This document shows positions 35,920-44,491 of a stretch of DNA of 64,000 bases, piece by piece (position 1 is the first letter of the stretch; each line of letters starts with the position of its first letter). The stretch is from Legionellaceae bacterium. Its GTDB lineage: Bacteria > Pseudomonadota > Gammaproteobacteria > Legionellales > Legionellaceae. The stretch lies in NCBI GenBank assembly GCA_030696305.1, contig JAUYSP010000056.1, positions 1 to 64,000 of the forward strand, read 5' to 3'. The position numbers and the translations under genes are program-made. The notes beneath the pieces were generated by a model that was not told the DNA's origin, made no database searches, and saw only the letters and a program-made list of their open reading frames with translations.

Positions 35920-38433
35920 ATGCGGAATTCCGTTGATGAGAAAACGATACCCCATAGGACGCTATTTGAGCAATTAGGTGTAAATCACCCCTGGCTCGCA
36001 AAGGAATTGAAAGAAAACGAGCTGCTTTATACTTATGCAGCCGTACTTTATGCTGCTGAAGATGCCGCTAATTTGGTATTTAGTCTTTTTAGCCTAGGTT
36101 TTGCTTTTAACGATGCATTTCATGAGCGCAATGATGGTGGATCTGGCAACGAATACCATGAATTTGAGTCAAGCCTCGAAGGGCTGATTATCACGATTGT
36201 TGGTACCGTGTTTCTTGTCACTTTTTCATCTTTGGGTACATATTTTGCTGATGTTGATCCCAATGAAAGTCCCTTCAAATATTATATTTACATCTGCTGG
36301 AATTATCTTCGTGATACGTTTAAACCCTTGAAATGGGCCTACAAAGGGATTCGCAGCACATTAACTCTTATTCTTAGATTAACAGATAATAGCCCTCTTT
36401 TATTTCATCTCTTATTTCCTATAACTATTTCATTTGGCATTTTGGCAGTGATTGCTCGTATCTGGCTTCGAAGCATGAAGACGGATCGTAAGCTGATGAT
36501 GAAGCAAAATGAAGTGCTGTGTGAAGAAATATATGCACAGAGCAATGCTATTATTTGGTTGCCCAAATTACCTAATAAAAAAGACGCTCTGCCATATGTT
36601 AATTCGTTTATCTATGTAAATAATGATACAGAAAAGCAACTGTATTATGTTTATAAAGGTAAAAGTAAGGATAAAGATAAGGATAAAAATAAAGATAAAA
36701 CGGAAGGGGAAGAAGGGGAAGGCGATAATGAAATCCAATTCGAACCTATTGAGGTAAATTTCGATGTATTTACAAAAGCATTACAAACATTACAAAGTGA
36801 AAATCTCTGCAGGCAAATGAATCTATACTCTTTAAATAAAGATGAAATCATCCATTTTCGAAAAGAGCTCCCTATAGCCACACCAGTTAATCCTCAGCAA
36901 GAAGCTGTTGTCGTAGAATCCACTTTATTTGTTGGCTCTGATTATGCGAACTCCATTATTTATTTGACGGATTCCGATTTAAAAACCACGGAAGCATTTT
37001 ATATTGTTGATAATAATGGTATAGCAAAACAAGATATAGAGCGAGGTGTGCGTTTTGAAAGGCAATTACAAGAAGACTTAAAAAAATCCTTAAACCTGGG
37101 GATAACAGCTCAACAACTCTCAAGATTAATTCCAGACAATGTAGCTAAAAAATACACCATTGATCACACGTATGAAAAATGGACTGAATATAAGCAGGGT
37201 ATTGAAGGTAACATTCAAAAACAATTGCCAGGATTAGAAACGCGTTGTTACATAGTAACCACGTACTCGGCCATGATTGATGCCCTTTATTTTTATATGG
37301 GTGTTCTATTTGTAGCCATGTTTAGTCCACATTTGTTTATTGCTATGTTGGCTATGTCATCCTTATTGTTCACCGTTTGTATGATTTCACGTATTTATGA
37401 AGAATATGATTTTCAGCGAAAATTAAAAATCACTTGTCTCAATGTATTAATAGCAGCAAGTGATACAGAATCCCGACTTCTTGATTGGGAGTTTGATAAA
37501 TTACAACAAAATATGTTGCTGCAAACGGAAGAGCCATTAGATGAGCTCGCGGCAGCCAAAATACTTGAAAGGCAATTATTAGATAAGCTTGCGGCAGCCA
37601 ACATACTTGAAAAGCTCTACAAGCAAATTGAGATACATCAAGATTTACAAAACCAACTCGAAGCTAAAACGGTTTTATCCTTTAGAATGCTTTTAATTGA
37701 AGCTCTTAAAAGTGGGTTAGCATTCCAAGGTGTTATCTCAAGTTTAATGTTTTTAATTATGGCAATTATGGTTCTTAATGCCACGCCATGCCCTCCTGTT
37801 TTTGTATTCGCTTTTCTCTCTGTTGCGCTGGCCTGTTTTATCCTTTCTTTTGCTCAATATGTAATTAGTTATCAGCATTATATTAAAACACTAACAGCAG
37901 AAAGAGATTTAAGAGAGGACGGTAATTTATTACATGCTACATGGAAAACCGAATATGCAAAAGCTTTTGCCGCTGACGATCTTATATTACAAAGAAGAAT
38001 CCTTCTTAACGCAAAAGCTGCTGTGGAAAACCATAGAATTAAACCCATTCAAAAATTTGATCTTCTTGGATGGTGGGAAGTCTGGCGATTGTTTAATTCG
38101 GGTATAGTGAAAACGGAAAAAACCTTCGGTGAAATAACACTCCATCGTTCAGCACCCGATGAGTCCTGGATTATGCTCGTGGTCTCGTTGATCTTTGCCG
38201 TTATGATGGGAGTTATGTTTGCTTTACGAACTATACAAAAAATGTTTGGCGAGTCAGAAAAAAAAGTGGTGGTGTTAGAAAAATTTGATGATGTTTCTTT
38301 TCCTGTGGTAGATGAAGCTGCTAGAGACGAATCATGTAGGGAGAAATTTGGTCTGTTTAGAGGAAAAAATCCCCCTGCTAACAATGGCGATATGGACTCG
38401 AATCGATTGGTATCTTTGCAGGTGGAATTCTAG
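35920..38433 (+). CDS. large orphan multi-pass membrane protein (837 residues)
   Basis: No family recognised. Hydrophobic segments at about 42-62, 87-110, 160-182, 450-490 (two), 590-650 (two or three) and 750-771. Between them are soluble regions of about 265 and 100 residues. The first contains a Lys-Asp repeat followed by an acidic run (residues 248-269: KDKDKDKNKDK, then EGEEGEGD), probably disordered. The second contains two near-identical 14-residue units at 540-567 in a predicted coiled coil. The start is the ATG at 35920; no strong Shine-Dalgarno. It stands alone between divergent and convergent neighbours, with its own promoter. Could be a lineage-specific Legionellales protein; a secreted effector is possible but unproved. 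Confidence 0.75.
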   Translation: MRNSVDEKTIPHRTLFEQLGVNHPWLAKELKENELLYTYAAVLYAAEDAANLVFSLFSLGFAFNDAFHERNDGGSGNEYHEFESSLEGLIITIVGTVFLVTFSSLGTYFADVDPNESPFKYYIYICWNYLRDTFKPLKWAYKGIRSTLTLILRLTDNSPLLFHLLFPITISFGILAVIARIWLRSMKTDRKLMMKQNEVLCEEIYAQSNAIIWLPKLPNKKDALPYVNSFIYVNNDTEKQLYYVYKGKSKDKDKDKNKDKTEGEEGEGDNEIQFEPIEVNFDVFTKALQTLQSENLCRQMNLYSLNKDEIIHFRKELPIATPVNPQQEAVVVESTLFVGSDYANSIIYLTDSDLKTTEAFYIVDNNGIAKQDIERGVRFERQLQEDLKKSLNLGITAQQLSRLIPDNVAKKYTIDHTYEKWTEYKQGIEGNIQKQLPGLETRCYIVTTYSAMIDALYFYMGVLFVAMFSPHLFIAMLAMSSLLFTVCMISRIYEEYDFQRKLKITCLNVLIAASDTESRLLDWEFDKLQQNMLLQTEEPLDELAAAKILERQLLDKLAAANILEKLYKQIEIHQDLQNQLEAKTVLSFRMLLIEALKSGLAFQGVISSLMFLIMAIMVLNATPCPPVFVFAFLSVALACFILSFAQYVISYQHYIKTLTAERDLREDGNLLHATWKTEYAKAFAADDLILQRRILLNAKAAVENHRIKPIQKFDLLGWWEVWRLFNSGIVKTEKTFGEITLHRSAPDESWIMLVVSLIFAVMMGVMFALRTIQKMFGESEKKVVVLEKFDDVSFPVVDEAARDESCREKFGLFRGKNPPANNGDMDSNRLVSLQVEF
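37537..37620 (+). repeat. two-copy 42-nt in-frame tandem repeat
   Basis: 37537-37578 and 37579-37620 encode LDELAAAKILERQL and LDKLAAANILEKLY. The DNA copies are clearly similar (both contain cgcggcagcca / tgcggcagcca and atacttgaaa), so the duplication is recent. It lengthens a heptad-like helical region of the large orphan membrane protein by exactly two helical turns per seven residues. Confidence 0.75.
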
Positions 38434-38471
38434 TCTAGGTAGTCCTTGTAGAAATGAATTGTCAACAGACT

Positions 38472-39047
38472 CTAATAAAGTTCAGGATTTAAAGTAGGAT
38501 CGTTATACATTTTAAACTGGTGATATACACGAAAAGTACGCGTTTGATTTTTTACAGCATTGATTAGCTCTTCTAGACACTGCGCCAAATGATTTTGTTG
38601 CTTCATTAACGTAAAAGATTTTTGTAAACATGTCTGCCGATGAACTTCTTGGACATTCTCACGGGTTGACTGTTCTTTCATATGGTATAATTTCAGCGCT
38701 AAAATAGATAAGCGATCGATCATCATGCCGGGGGTTTCAGAATGTACTGGACAGTTCGTGCTGGTTGTTGGTTTCAATGTTTTAAATAGCCACTCATCCA
38801 TGTTTTCCATACGATTGTTGCGCTGTTGATTGTGTTGATCAATTTCGCGTTTGGCATGATACACAAATGTATGTCCCATATCCTCACGTCGGGCGCGATC
38901 TTCAGCATGCCATAATTGGAAATTAAATGCATGATTTTCCTCTACGATGCGTAAAAAATCATTGCAGTGTAGAGAAATGCCATGTTGTTTCCATTTAAGA
39001 ATGGACTGATTGTGTAACGTTACTATATCCGATTCAACATTTAACAT
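38472..39047 (-). CDS. DUF4254 domain protein
   Basis: 191 residues. Matches DUF4254 by the N-x-x-L-W-H-x-E-D-x-A-R-R-x-D block (NFQLWHAEDRARREDMG, about 42-58), the I-D-x-x-N-Q-Q-R-N helix and ETPGMMIDRLSILALKLYHM. These helical proteins are often next to LPS or glycosyltransferase genes, and their function is unknown. Here it stands behind rlmB (71-nt gap) and rnr instead. No signal peptide. A possible metal site would be H-x-E-D of the first block, which is inference. Confidence 0.85.
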   Translation of the reverse strand: MLNVESDIVTLHNQSILKWKQHGISLHCNDFLRIVEENHAFNFQLWHAEDRARREDMGHTFVYHAKREIDQHNQQRNNRMENMDEWLFKTLKPTTSTNCPVHSETPGMMIDRLSILALKLYHMKEQSTRENVQEVHRQTCLQKSFTLMKQQNHLAQCLEELINAVKNQTRTFRVYHQFKMYNDPTLNPELY

Positions 39048-39118
39048 ATTAATAGTCGATGCAGTGTCTAAAAAAGAAAGAAGTGATTATAACTGAGGTT
39101 CTGACAGCGAGCTATATT

Positions 39119-39862
39119 TTATTTTGCAGCTCGCTGACGTACGGCCTCATATAAACAAATACCAGCAGCTACAGAAACATTTAAGCTTGTAACAGTTCCA
39201 AGCATAGGTAAAGCAATCAAATTGTCACATCGTTCCTGAGTTAAGCGTCGCATACCATCGCCTTCGGCCCCCATGACAAATGCAACCGATCCTTTATAAT
39301 CAATTTCATATAATGATTGAGTAGCTTCTCCCGCAGCGCCATAGATCCATATGCCCTCTTGTTTTAATGTCTCCATGGTGCGTGCTAAATTGGTGACGCG
39401 CAGTATGGGGATAGATTCGGCGGCTCCACACGCGACCTTACTTACGACAGCAGTAACGGTAGCATTTTTATCTTTTGGTATGATAACAAAATCAACGCCT
39501 GCGCCATCAGCGGAGCGTAAACATGCTCCCAGATTGTGTGGGTCGGTAATTCCGTCGAGAATTAATATTAATGCAGGTGTTTGCTTCAAACTCAGTAAAT
39601 GAGGGATGTCATGTTCACTATATTGTGGCAAAGGAGAAGCATATGCGATGATTCCTTGATGCTTGATATCAGCATAATGTTGACTCATTTTTTGCGTTGA
39701 AAGTAGCTCGATAGAAACATGGTTCGATTTTGCAATCGTACATAGTTCTTGTATCCTTGAATTTGTCCCTTCTTGATTGACAATCAGTTTCTTAACCGTG
39801 CGATGCTGATTATGCAGAAGTGCTGCAACGGCATGTATGCCATAAACGAGTTGATCAGTCAT
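39119..39862 (-). CDS. rlmB: 23S rRNA (guanosine-2'-O-)-methyltransferase RlmB
   Basis: 247 residues. SpoU/TrmH-type knotted methyltransferase modifying G2251 (E. coli numbering) of 23S rRNA. N-terminal L30e-like RNA-binding region (VYGIHAVAALL), then the SPOUT motifs: ILDGITDPHNLGACLRSADGAG, MGAEGDGMRRLT and LPMLGTVTSLNVSVAAGICLYEA. It overlaps rnr by 8 nt, the standard rnr-rlmB order of gammaproteobacteria. Confidence 0.95.
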   Translation of the reverse strand: MTDQLVYGIHAVAALLHNQHRTVKKLIVNQEGTNSRIQELCTIAKSNHVSIELLSTQKMSQHYADIKHQGIIAYASPLPQYSEHDIPHLLSLKQTPALILILDGITDPHNLGACLRSADGAGVDFVIIPKDKNATVTAVVSKVACGAAESIPILRVTNLARTMETLKQEGIWIYGAAGEATQSLYEIDYKGSVAFVMGAEGDGMRRLTQERCDNLIALPMLGTVTSLNVSVAAGICLYEAVRQRAAK

Positions 39863-42032
39863 GTGTAGACTCTTCTGAAGCCAATTCGAAATCTATCTTA
39901 CGTTCATCTAAATCCACGCGAGCAACTAAGATCATCATTTTATCACCTAATCGATATACATGCCCGCCGCGTTCGCCAACCAGGCGGTGCTTTGTAGCAT
40001 CAAATGAATAATAATCATTTTTTAAAGAAGTGACATGAATTAAGCCTTCAACATAAATGTCATCTAATTCGACAAAAATGCCAAAGCCAGTAACGGCAGA
40101 GATTTTTCCACTAAAAACTTGCCCTAATTTATCTTGCATGTACTCACATTTTAACCAAGAAACAACCTGTCTAGTTGCTTCGTCAGCACGGCGCTCGGTT
40201 GATGAACAATGCTTTCCTAGTCGACTCATATCATCGGCACTGTAGCTAAAGTCATTGATCGGCTGATTATCGATTAAATAACCAATGGCTCGATGGATGA
40301 GCAAATCTGGATAGCGTCGAATGGGAGAGGTAAAGTGAGTATAAGCGGAATACGCAAGACCAAAATGGCCATCATTGGATTCAATATATTGAGCTTGTTT
40401 CAGGGATCGCAACATAACGGTTTCGATTAACGATTTCTCTGGTTTACCTTCGAGTGTGGCTAACACGCGCTGGAAATCTTTTGGATGAGGTTTTTTTCCA
40501 CCAGCTAATTGTAGACCAAATTCACCTAAAAATTTACGTAACTCAGTGATTTTCTCTTCATCTGGGGTTCCATGTACTCGGTATAATGTGGGAATTTTAG
40601 CTTTTTCAAGAAACTTCGCGGTGGCTACATTGGCTGCAAGCATACATTCTTCGATTAATCGATGTGCGTCATTACGGACCAATGGGACAATCTGTTGAAT
40701 TTTTCTATGTTCATCAAATTCAATTTTTGTTTCGCTCGTATCGAAATCCATCGCACCGCGTGCTTTCCGGGTGATAACAAGGGTGTGGTATAGCTTATAC
40801 AACGAATCTAATATAGACCATATAGGCTGATGCTTTTCATCTGTTTGTCCTTTTTCCAACCATTCTCCAACTTGAGTATATGTTAATCGAGCTTTGGAGT
40901 GGATAACACCTCTGAAAAACTGGGAGCGACTGATTTTTCCTTCTGCAGTAATCGACATCTCAACTATCATCGCTAAGCGATCAACGTGTGGATTCAAGGA
41001 GCAAATACCATTTGATAGTGCTTCTGGTAGCATAGGAACTACTTTACCTGGAAAATAAACGGAATTTCCTCGGCGAGCTGCTTCTTTATCCAATGATGAA
41101 TTGGCAACTACATAATGACTCACGTCAGCAATAGCAACGTATAACTGAAATCCACCTTTGGGTTTTTGGTAACAATACACCGCATCGTCAAAATCTTTTG
41201 CATCCTCACCATCGATGGTAACAAAAGGTAAATTGCGTAGATCCCTTCTTCCTTCTAATTCAGATTTATTTACCTGTTGAGAAATTTTAGCGACGTCTAT
41301 AGCGACATCATCAGGCCATTTCGCTGGAATGCTATGCGCAAGAATTGCAACTTCAATTTCCATACCAGGTGCCATGTGTTCACCTAAAATATGGATGATT
41401 TTCCCAATTGCTTGTGCTCGTTTATTAGGAAAGGTAATTAACTCAACTAATACTATTTGGCCATTTTTAGCATTCAATGTAAATTCAGATGGAATCGAAA
41501 TGTCTTGAGTAAGGCGCTTACTATCTGGTACAACAAACCCAATCCCATGTTCCGTAAAAAACCGACCTACTACCGTTGCATTTGCATGCTCAATGACTTC
41601 GTGAATTGTTCCTTCAAGGCGTCCTCGTCGATCAACGCCCGTTTGGAAGGCTAGCACAGTATCTCCGTGCATGACGGCGCGCATTTCTTTAGCGGATAGC
41701 ATCATGTCATCCCCACCATCATCAGGGATGAAAAAACCGTAGCCGTCAGGATGGGCTTGTATAGTGCCTCGTCTTAAATTAATACGATTAAATAAGCAGA
41801 AACGGCCACGGCGATCTTGCATGAGCTGCCCATCTCGCAACATGGCTCGAAGACGAAACCCCAGTGCATCTTGTTCACCGTCCTCGATTTGTAGTTTATT
41901 TATTAATTGATTACGTGTGATTGGTCGACCAAATTCTTCAAGCATAGCCATTATAAACTCACGACTAGGAATTGGTACGGCATACTTTTCACTTTCACGC
42001 TTATGAAAAGGGTCTTTGTTTTTTTTACTCAC
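39855..42032 (-). CDS. rnr: ribonuclease R
   Basis: 725 residues. 3'-5' exoribonuclease that digests structured RNA. N-terminal winged-helix (REFIMAMLEEFGRPITRNQL), two cold-shock domains, and the RNB catalytic domain with the acidic cluster TIDGEDAKDFDDAVY near 265-279. The C-terminal S1 domain (GKISAVTGFGIFVELDDIYVEGLIHVTSL) follows. It lacks much of the long basic tail of the E. coli enzyme (about 90 residues shorter). Start at ATG 42032. First gene of the rnr-rlmB-DUF4254 unit; the orphan secreted protein upstream is 17 nt away and may share the transcript. Confidence 0.95.
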   Translation of the reverse strand: MSKKNKDPFHKRESEKYAVPIPSREFIMAMLEEFGRPITRNQLINKLQIEDGEQDALGFRLRAMLRDGQLMQDRRGRFCLFNRINLRRGTIQAHPDGYGFFIPDDGGDDMMLSAKEMRAVMHGDTVLAFQTGVDRRGRLEGTIHEVIEHANATVVGRFFTEHGIGFVVPDSKRLTQDISIPSEFTLNAKNGQIVLVELITFPNKRAQAIGKIIHILGEHMAPGMEIEVAILAHSIPAKWPDDVAIDVAKISQQVNKSELEGRRDLRNLPFVTIDGEDAKDFDDAVYCYQKPKGGFQLYVAIADVSHYVVANSSLDKEAARRGNSVYFPGKVVPMLPEALSNGICSLNPHVDRLAMIVEMSITAEGKISRSQFFRGVIHSKARLTYTQVGEWLEKGQTDEKHQPIWSILDSLYKLYHTLVITRKARGAMDFDTSETKIEFDEHRKIQQIVPLVRNDAHRLIEECMLAANVATAKFLEKAKIPTLYRVHGTPDEEKITELRKFLGEFGLQLAGGKKPHPKDFQRVLATLEGKPEKSLIETVMLRSLKQAQYIESNDGHFGLAYSAYTHFTSPIRRYPDLLIHRAIGYLIDNQPINDFSYSADDMSRLGKHCSSTERRADEATRQVVSWLKCEYMQDKLGQVFSGKISAVTGFGIFVELDDIYVEGLIHVTSLKNDYYSFDATKHRLVGERGGHVYRLGDKMMILVARVDLDERKIDFELASEESTHD

Positions 42033-42049
42033 ATTCCACCTTGGAATAA

Positions 42050-42529
42050 TTAATTCTGATCATGACGTACCAATATGAAGCCTCGACGTTCCAGATAGGC
42101 TTTTAATGGTAGCATCTCCATATTTTCACCGGCCCAGAATGTACCAGAAGTATTTTCGGGCATTTGAGTCTTAGGCCATTGGCATATTGCTAGGACGTCA
42201 GCGCATGAAATCTGCTGTTCGTGTCCTGGTCTCGATTCTATACATTGGAGCGCAAAGTTTTTTTCTTTACCGTCTAGTGCTAAAGCAGACCATTTCCCTG
42301 ATTCAAGTTGACTGCTCCAGCCAGCCTGAGCCCCTGCATCATTTACCGGATGTGTAATCCACAGATCCGCATTAGACAGATTATGCATCATAATTACAAC
42401 AGGTTTTTCTGTAGATAATATCGCTTGATCACCAGACACAAGTAACGGTATGCAACCTACGGGGAATATTTCTTCAGCATATATATTCCAGGAGCACAGA
42501 ATAGTTATGAAAAAAAGAAGAGATTTCAT
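42050..42529 (-). CDS. small secreted protein, unknown function
   Basis: 159 residues with a Sec signal peptide (about 1-18, MKSLLFFITILCSWNIYA-EE). The mature part looks like a compact beta-rich domain (PVVIMMHNLSNADLWITHPVNDAG, GWSSQLESGKWSALAL) and contains three or four cysteines (FALQCIES, ISCADVLAICQW) that could form disulfides in the periplasm. I recognise no family. Directly upstream of rnr (17 nt). The 179-bp gap upstream has no gene. Confidence 0.7.
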   Translation of the reverse strand: MKSLLFFITILCSWNIYAEEIFPVGCIPLLVSGDQAILSTEKPVVIMMHNLSNADLWITHPVNDAGAQAGWSSQLESGKWSALALDGKEKNFALQCIESRPGHEQQISCADVLAICQWPKTQMPENTSGTFWAGENMEMLPLKAYLERRGFILVRHDQN

Positions 42530-42708
42530 AGTGTGTCTCTTTAAAAAAGTCGAGTTTGCTAGAGCATTCCATATTTTTCCTAGCTTAGCATGATTGATTG
42601 AGTAAAATCAAAGGGGCTCATGTAAGAGAGGGCAGTGCCGTCTAATTATTGAAGAATAAAATGTTTCTTTTGTCGGGTTGGTTTGAATAAAATTGGTCGT
42701 AAGGTGGG

Positions 42709-43857
42709 TTATTTTTTCAGGTCATTTTTTGGCGTATTGCCGGAGGAGGGGCTTAGATAATCTAAGATAGCTTGAATGAATTTAGCGGGACTTTGGTTTT
42801 TGCTTGGCGTGTGTTCTGTTTCTGGGTCGTTTTTATCTTTACGAGGCGCAATTGACGTTTTTGGTTTGAACCAATTTCTCAACGGATCAGTTAGCCAGTT
42901 TGCCGTTGTGTCAACATTTGAACAGACAACATATGAAGACTCAACAAATGAAGTAGGAACGACCTTAGACGAATCTACGTGCTTAAACAGTATGGCCTCA
43001 ATGTGGTTTGAGTCATCACTAATATGGCTTTTTATTGTTTCTTTGAGTTCCTGGATAGCTGCTAATTGTTGGCGACGGTTACTGTATACAATTTTGGCTT
43101 GGGTACCTGCGGCAAAAATAGCAACCACGGTTAATATAGTAAGTGCTAAGGCAGGAATACCAATGGGTGGAAATATAAATGATGCTAGACCAATCAGACT
43201 AATTGCAAGCGCAATCGCATAGGAAGCATATAAAACATTGCTTATTTTAGTTGGAGGAGTATCTAACACGATATTAAGGTTTTTATAATGTTCATTGTTG
43301 TTCAGAGTCGAAATTTCTTCCGCTGACAACGAGGGCTTGCGATCTGACGGCGCATCATCCCAATCCCAATAAGTTTGGCTTTGTCGACCAAAATCAAGCA
43401 AGTCGATACCGGTTAGTATGCTAGAAAAAATGAGCGTTGCGGTGCCGAGAATAGGCACTACTATACCAACAATATAAGGAATTATCAGAAACACAAGATT
43501 GAGTCCTGGCCATTTTTCTTCAGCCCACAGTTGAAGATAACTAAAGAGGTTGTGGAGGTATTTATGGCGTATCTTTGCTAACGCAGCTACCTCATTAAGG
43601 GCGTTTACTATGCCTTCTTGATGCTCTGGTGGGGCATAACGGCTTAACTCATCTAATAACGAGACCATGCGGTTGCGATAAAGATCGAACTCCTCTATTT
43701 TTGTAGCTTCTAGCATACCTTTTAATGAGAGATTAACTGCGTTATGAATGTACTCGGAATCGCACACGGCCATCAATCGCTGCTGGATGCTTAAGGCTAG
43801 TTTTATTTCCTGCATCCTCTCACTGGATTTATTAACCGTTTCTTGATCCTGCATCAT
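42709..43857 (-). CDS. orphan membrane protein with helical N-terminus (about 382 residues)
   Basis: No family recognised. N-terminal helical, mostly soluble region (1-115), hydrophobic segments at about 119-153, 206-231 and 234-254 (approximate), and a charged, probably disordered C-terminus. The segment GIDLLDFGRQSQTYWDWDD follows the first membrane stretch. I take ATG 43857; a GTG at 43863 and ATG 43854 are also in frame, all near GGGGTG, and all lie within the end of ubiX. It is translationally coupled to ubiX. The hydrophobicity layout is like the orphans at 23518 and 35920. Function unknown. Confidence 0.75.
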   Translation of the reverse strand: MMQDQETVNKSSERMQEIKLALSIQQRLMAVCDSEYIHNAVNLSLKGMLEATKIEEFDLYRNRMVSLLDELSRYAPPEHQEGIVNALNEVAALAKIRHKYLHNLFSYLQLWAEEKWPGLNLVFLIIPYIVGIVVPILGTATLIFSSILTGIDLLDFGRQSQTYWDWDDAPSDRKPSLSAEEISTLNNNEHYKNLNIVLDTPPTKISNVLYASYAIALAISLIGLASFIFPPIGIPALALTILTVVAIFAAGTQAKIVYSNRRQQLAAIQELKETIKSHISDDSNHIEAILFKHVDSSKVVPTSFVESSYVVCSNVDTTANWLTDPLRNWFKPKTSIAPRKDKNDPETEHTPSKNQSPAKFIQAILDYLSPSSGNTPKNDLKK

Positions 43858-44425
43858 CCTCACCCCATCGGCGTACTAATCCGGTTTCTAGGTCAAATAA
43901 GTCTAACACCCTTCCTACACTCTCATTGACTAATTCTAGCACACTTTTGGGTTTGTGATAAAATGCGGGCATGGGGGGGCAAATAATTCCTCCCATTTGA
44001 GTGACTTGAACCATGTTTTGCAGATGCCCCAGGTGTAAGGGCGACTCTCGTGGCATCAAAACCAATCTTCGCCGTTCTTTTAATACGACGTCAGCTGCTC
44101 GCGTAAGTAAATTGCCTGCAATACCATGCGCTATTTCTCCTAAACTTTTCATAGAGCATGGAGCGACAATCATGCCCATCGTTTTGAATGAACCGCTTGC
44201 AATCGAGGCAGTGATATCGGTGTAAGGATGATAAACATCGGCTAATCCTTTTAGTTCAGCGGCACTCATGTCTGTTTCGTAGGCACGAGTTAATTGGCCA
44301 GCTTTTGTAACCACTAAATGTGTCTCAATTGACATCGATTTAAGCACTTCAAGAAGACGAATGCCATAAATAATGCCCGATGATCCACTGATGCCGATTA
44401 TGATACGGGGTTTGTTTGTTTTCAT
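43832..44425 (-). CDS. ubiX: flavin prenyltransferase UbiX
   Basis: 197 residues. Attaches dimethylallyl to FMN, giving the prenylated cofactor UbiD needs. FMN/DMAP site: GISGSSGIIYGIRLLE at the N-terminus, IVAPCSMKSLGEIAHGIAGNLLTRAADVVLKERR (about 87-120), then LMPRESPLHLGHLQNM and PPMPAFYHKPKS. Its UbiD partner is encoded far away at 8571. The 3' end overlaps the orphan membrane protein gene by 26-32 nt depending on its start; metG is divergent with 66 nt between the starts. Confidence 0.95.
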   Translation of the reverse strand: MKTNKPRIIIGISGSSGIIYGIRLLEVLKSMSIETHLVVTKAGQLTRAYETDMSAAELKGLADVYHPYTDITASIASGSFKTMGMIVAPCSMKSLGEIAHGIAGNLLTRAADVVLKERRRLVLMPRESPLHLGHLQNMVQVTQMGGIICPPMPAFYHKPKSVLELVNESVGRVLDLFDLETGLVRRWGEDDAGSRNG

Positions 44426-44453
44426 AAGTAGAAGTGTATCACAATTATATAAG

Positions 44454-44462
44454 TGGTATACT
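44454..44462 (+). promoter_or_regulatory. extended -10 promoter of metG
   Basis: TGGTATACT: a near-consensus -10 (TATACT, 44457-44462) with the TGn extension. Predicted start about 44469, giving a leader of some 23 nt with GAGAG before the metG ATG at 44492. No convincing -35 hexamer. Confidence 0.55.
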
Positions 44463-44491
44463 CTAGCCTTTTGTTTGAGAGCCTTAATCTT

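Noticed and set aside
36651-36881. Low-complexity Ser/Leu-rich frame opposite the Lys-Asp tract
   Set aside because: It is the complement of the charged repeat in the 837-residue gene.
42776-43222. 148-residue frame on the + strand inside the 382-residue orphan gene
   Set aside because: Antisense shadow: the minus-strand frame is longer, has clear membrane helices and coupling to ubiX, and ordinary codon use.
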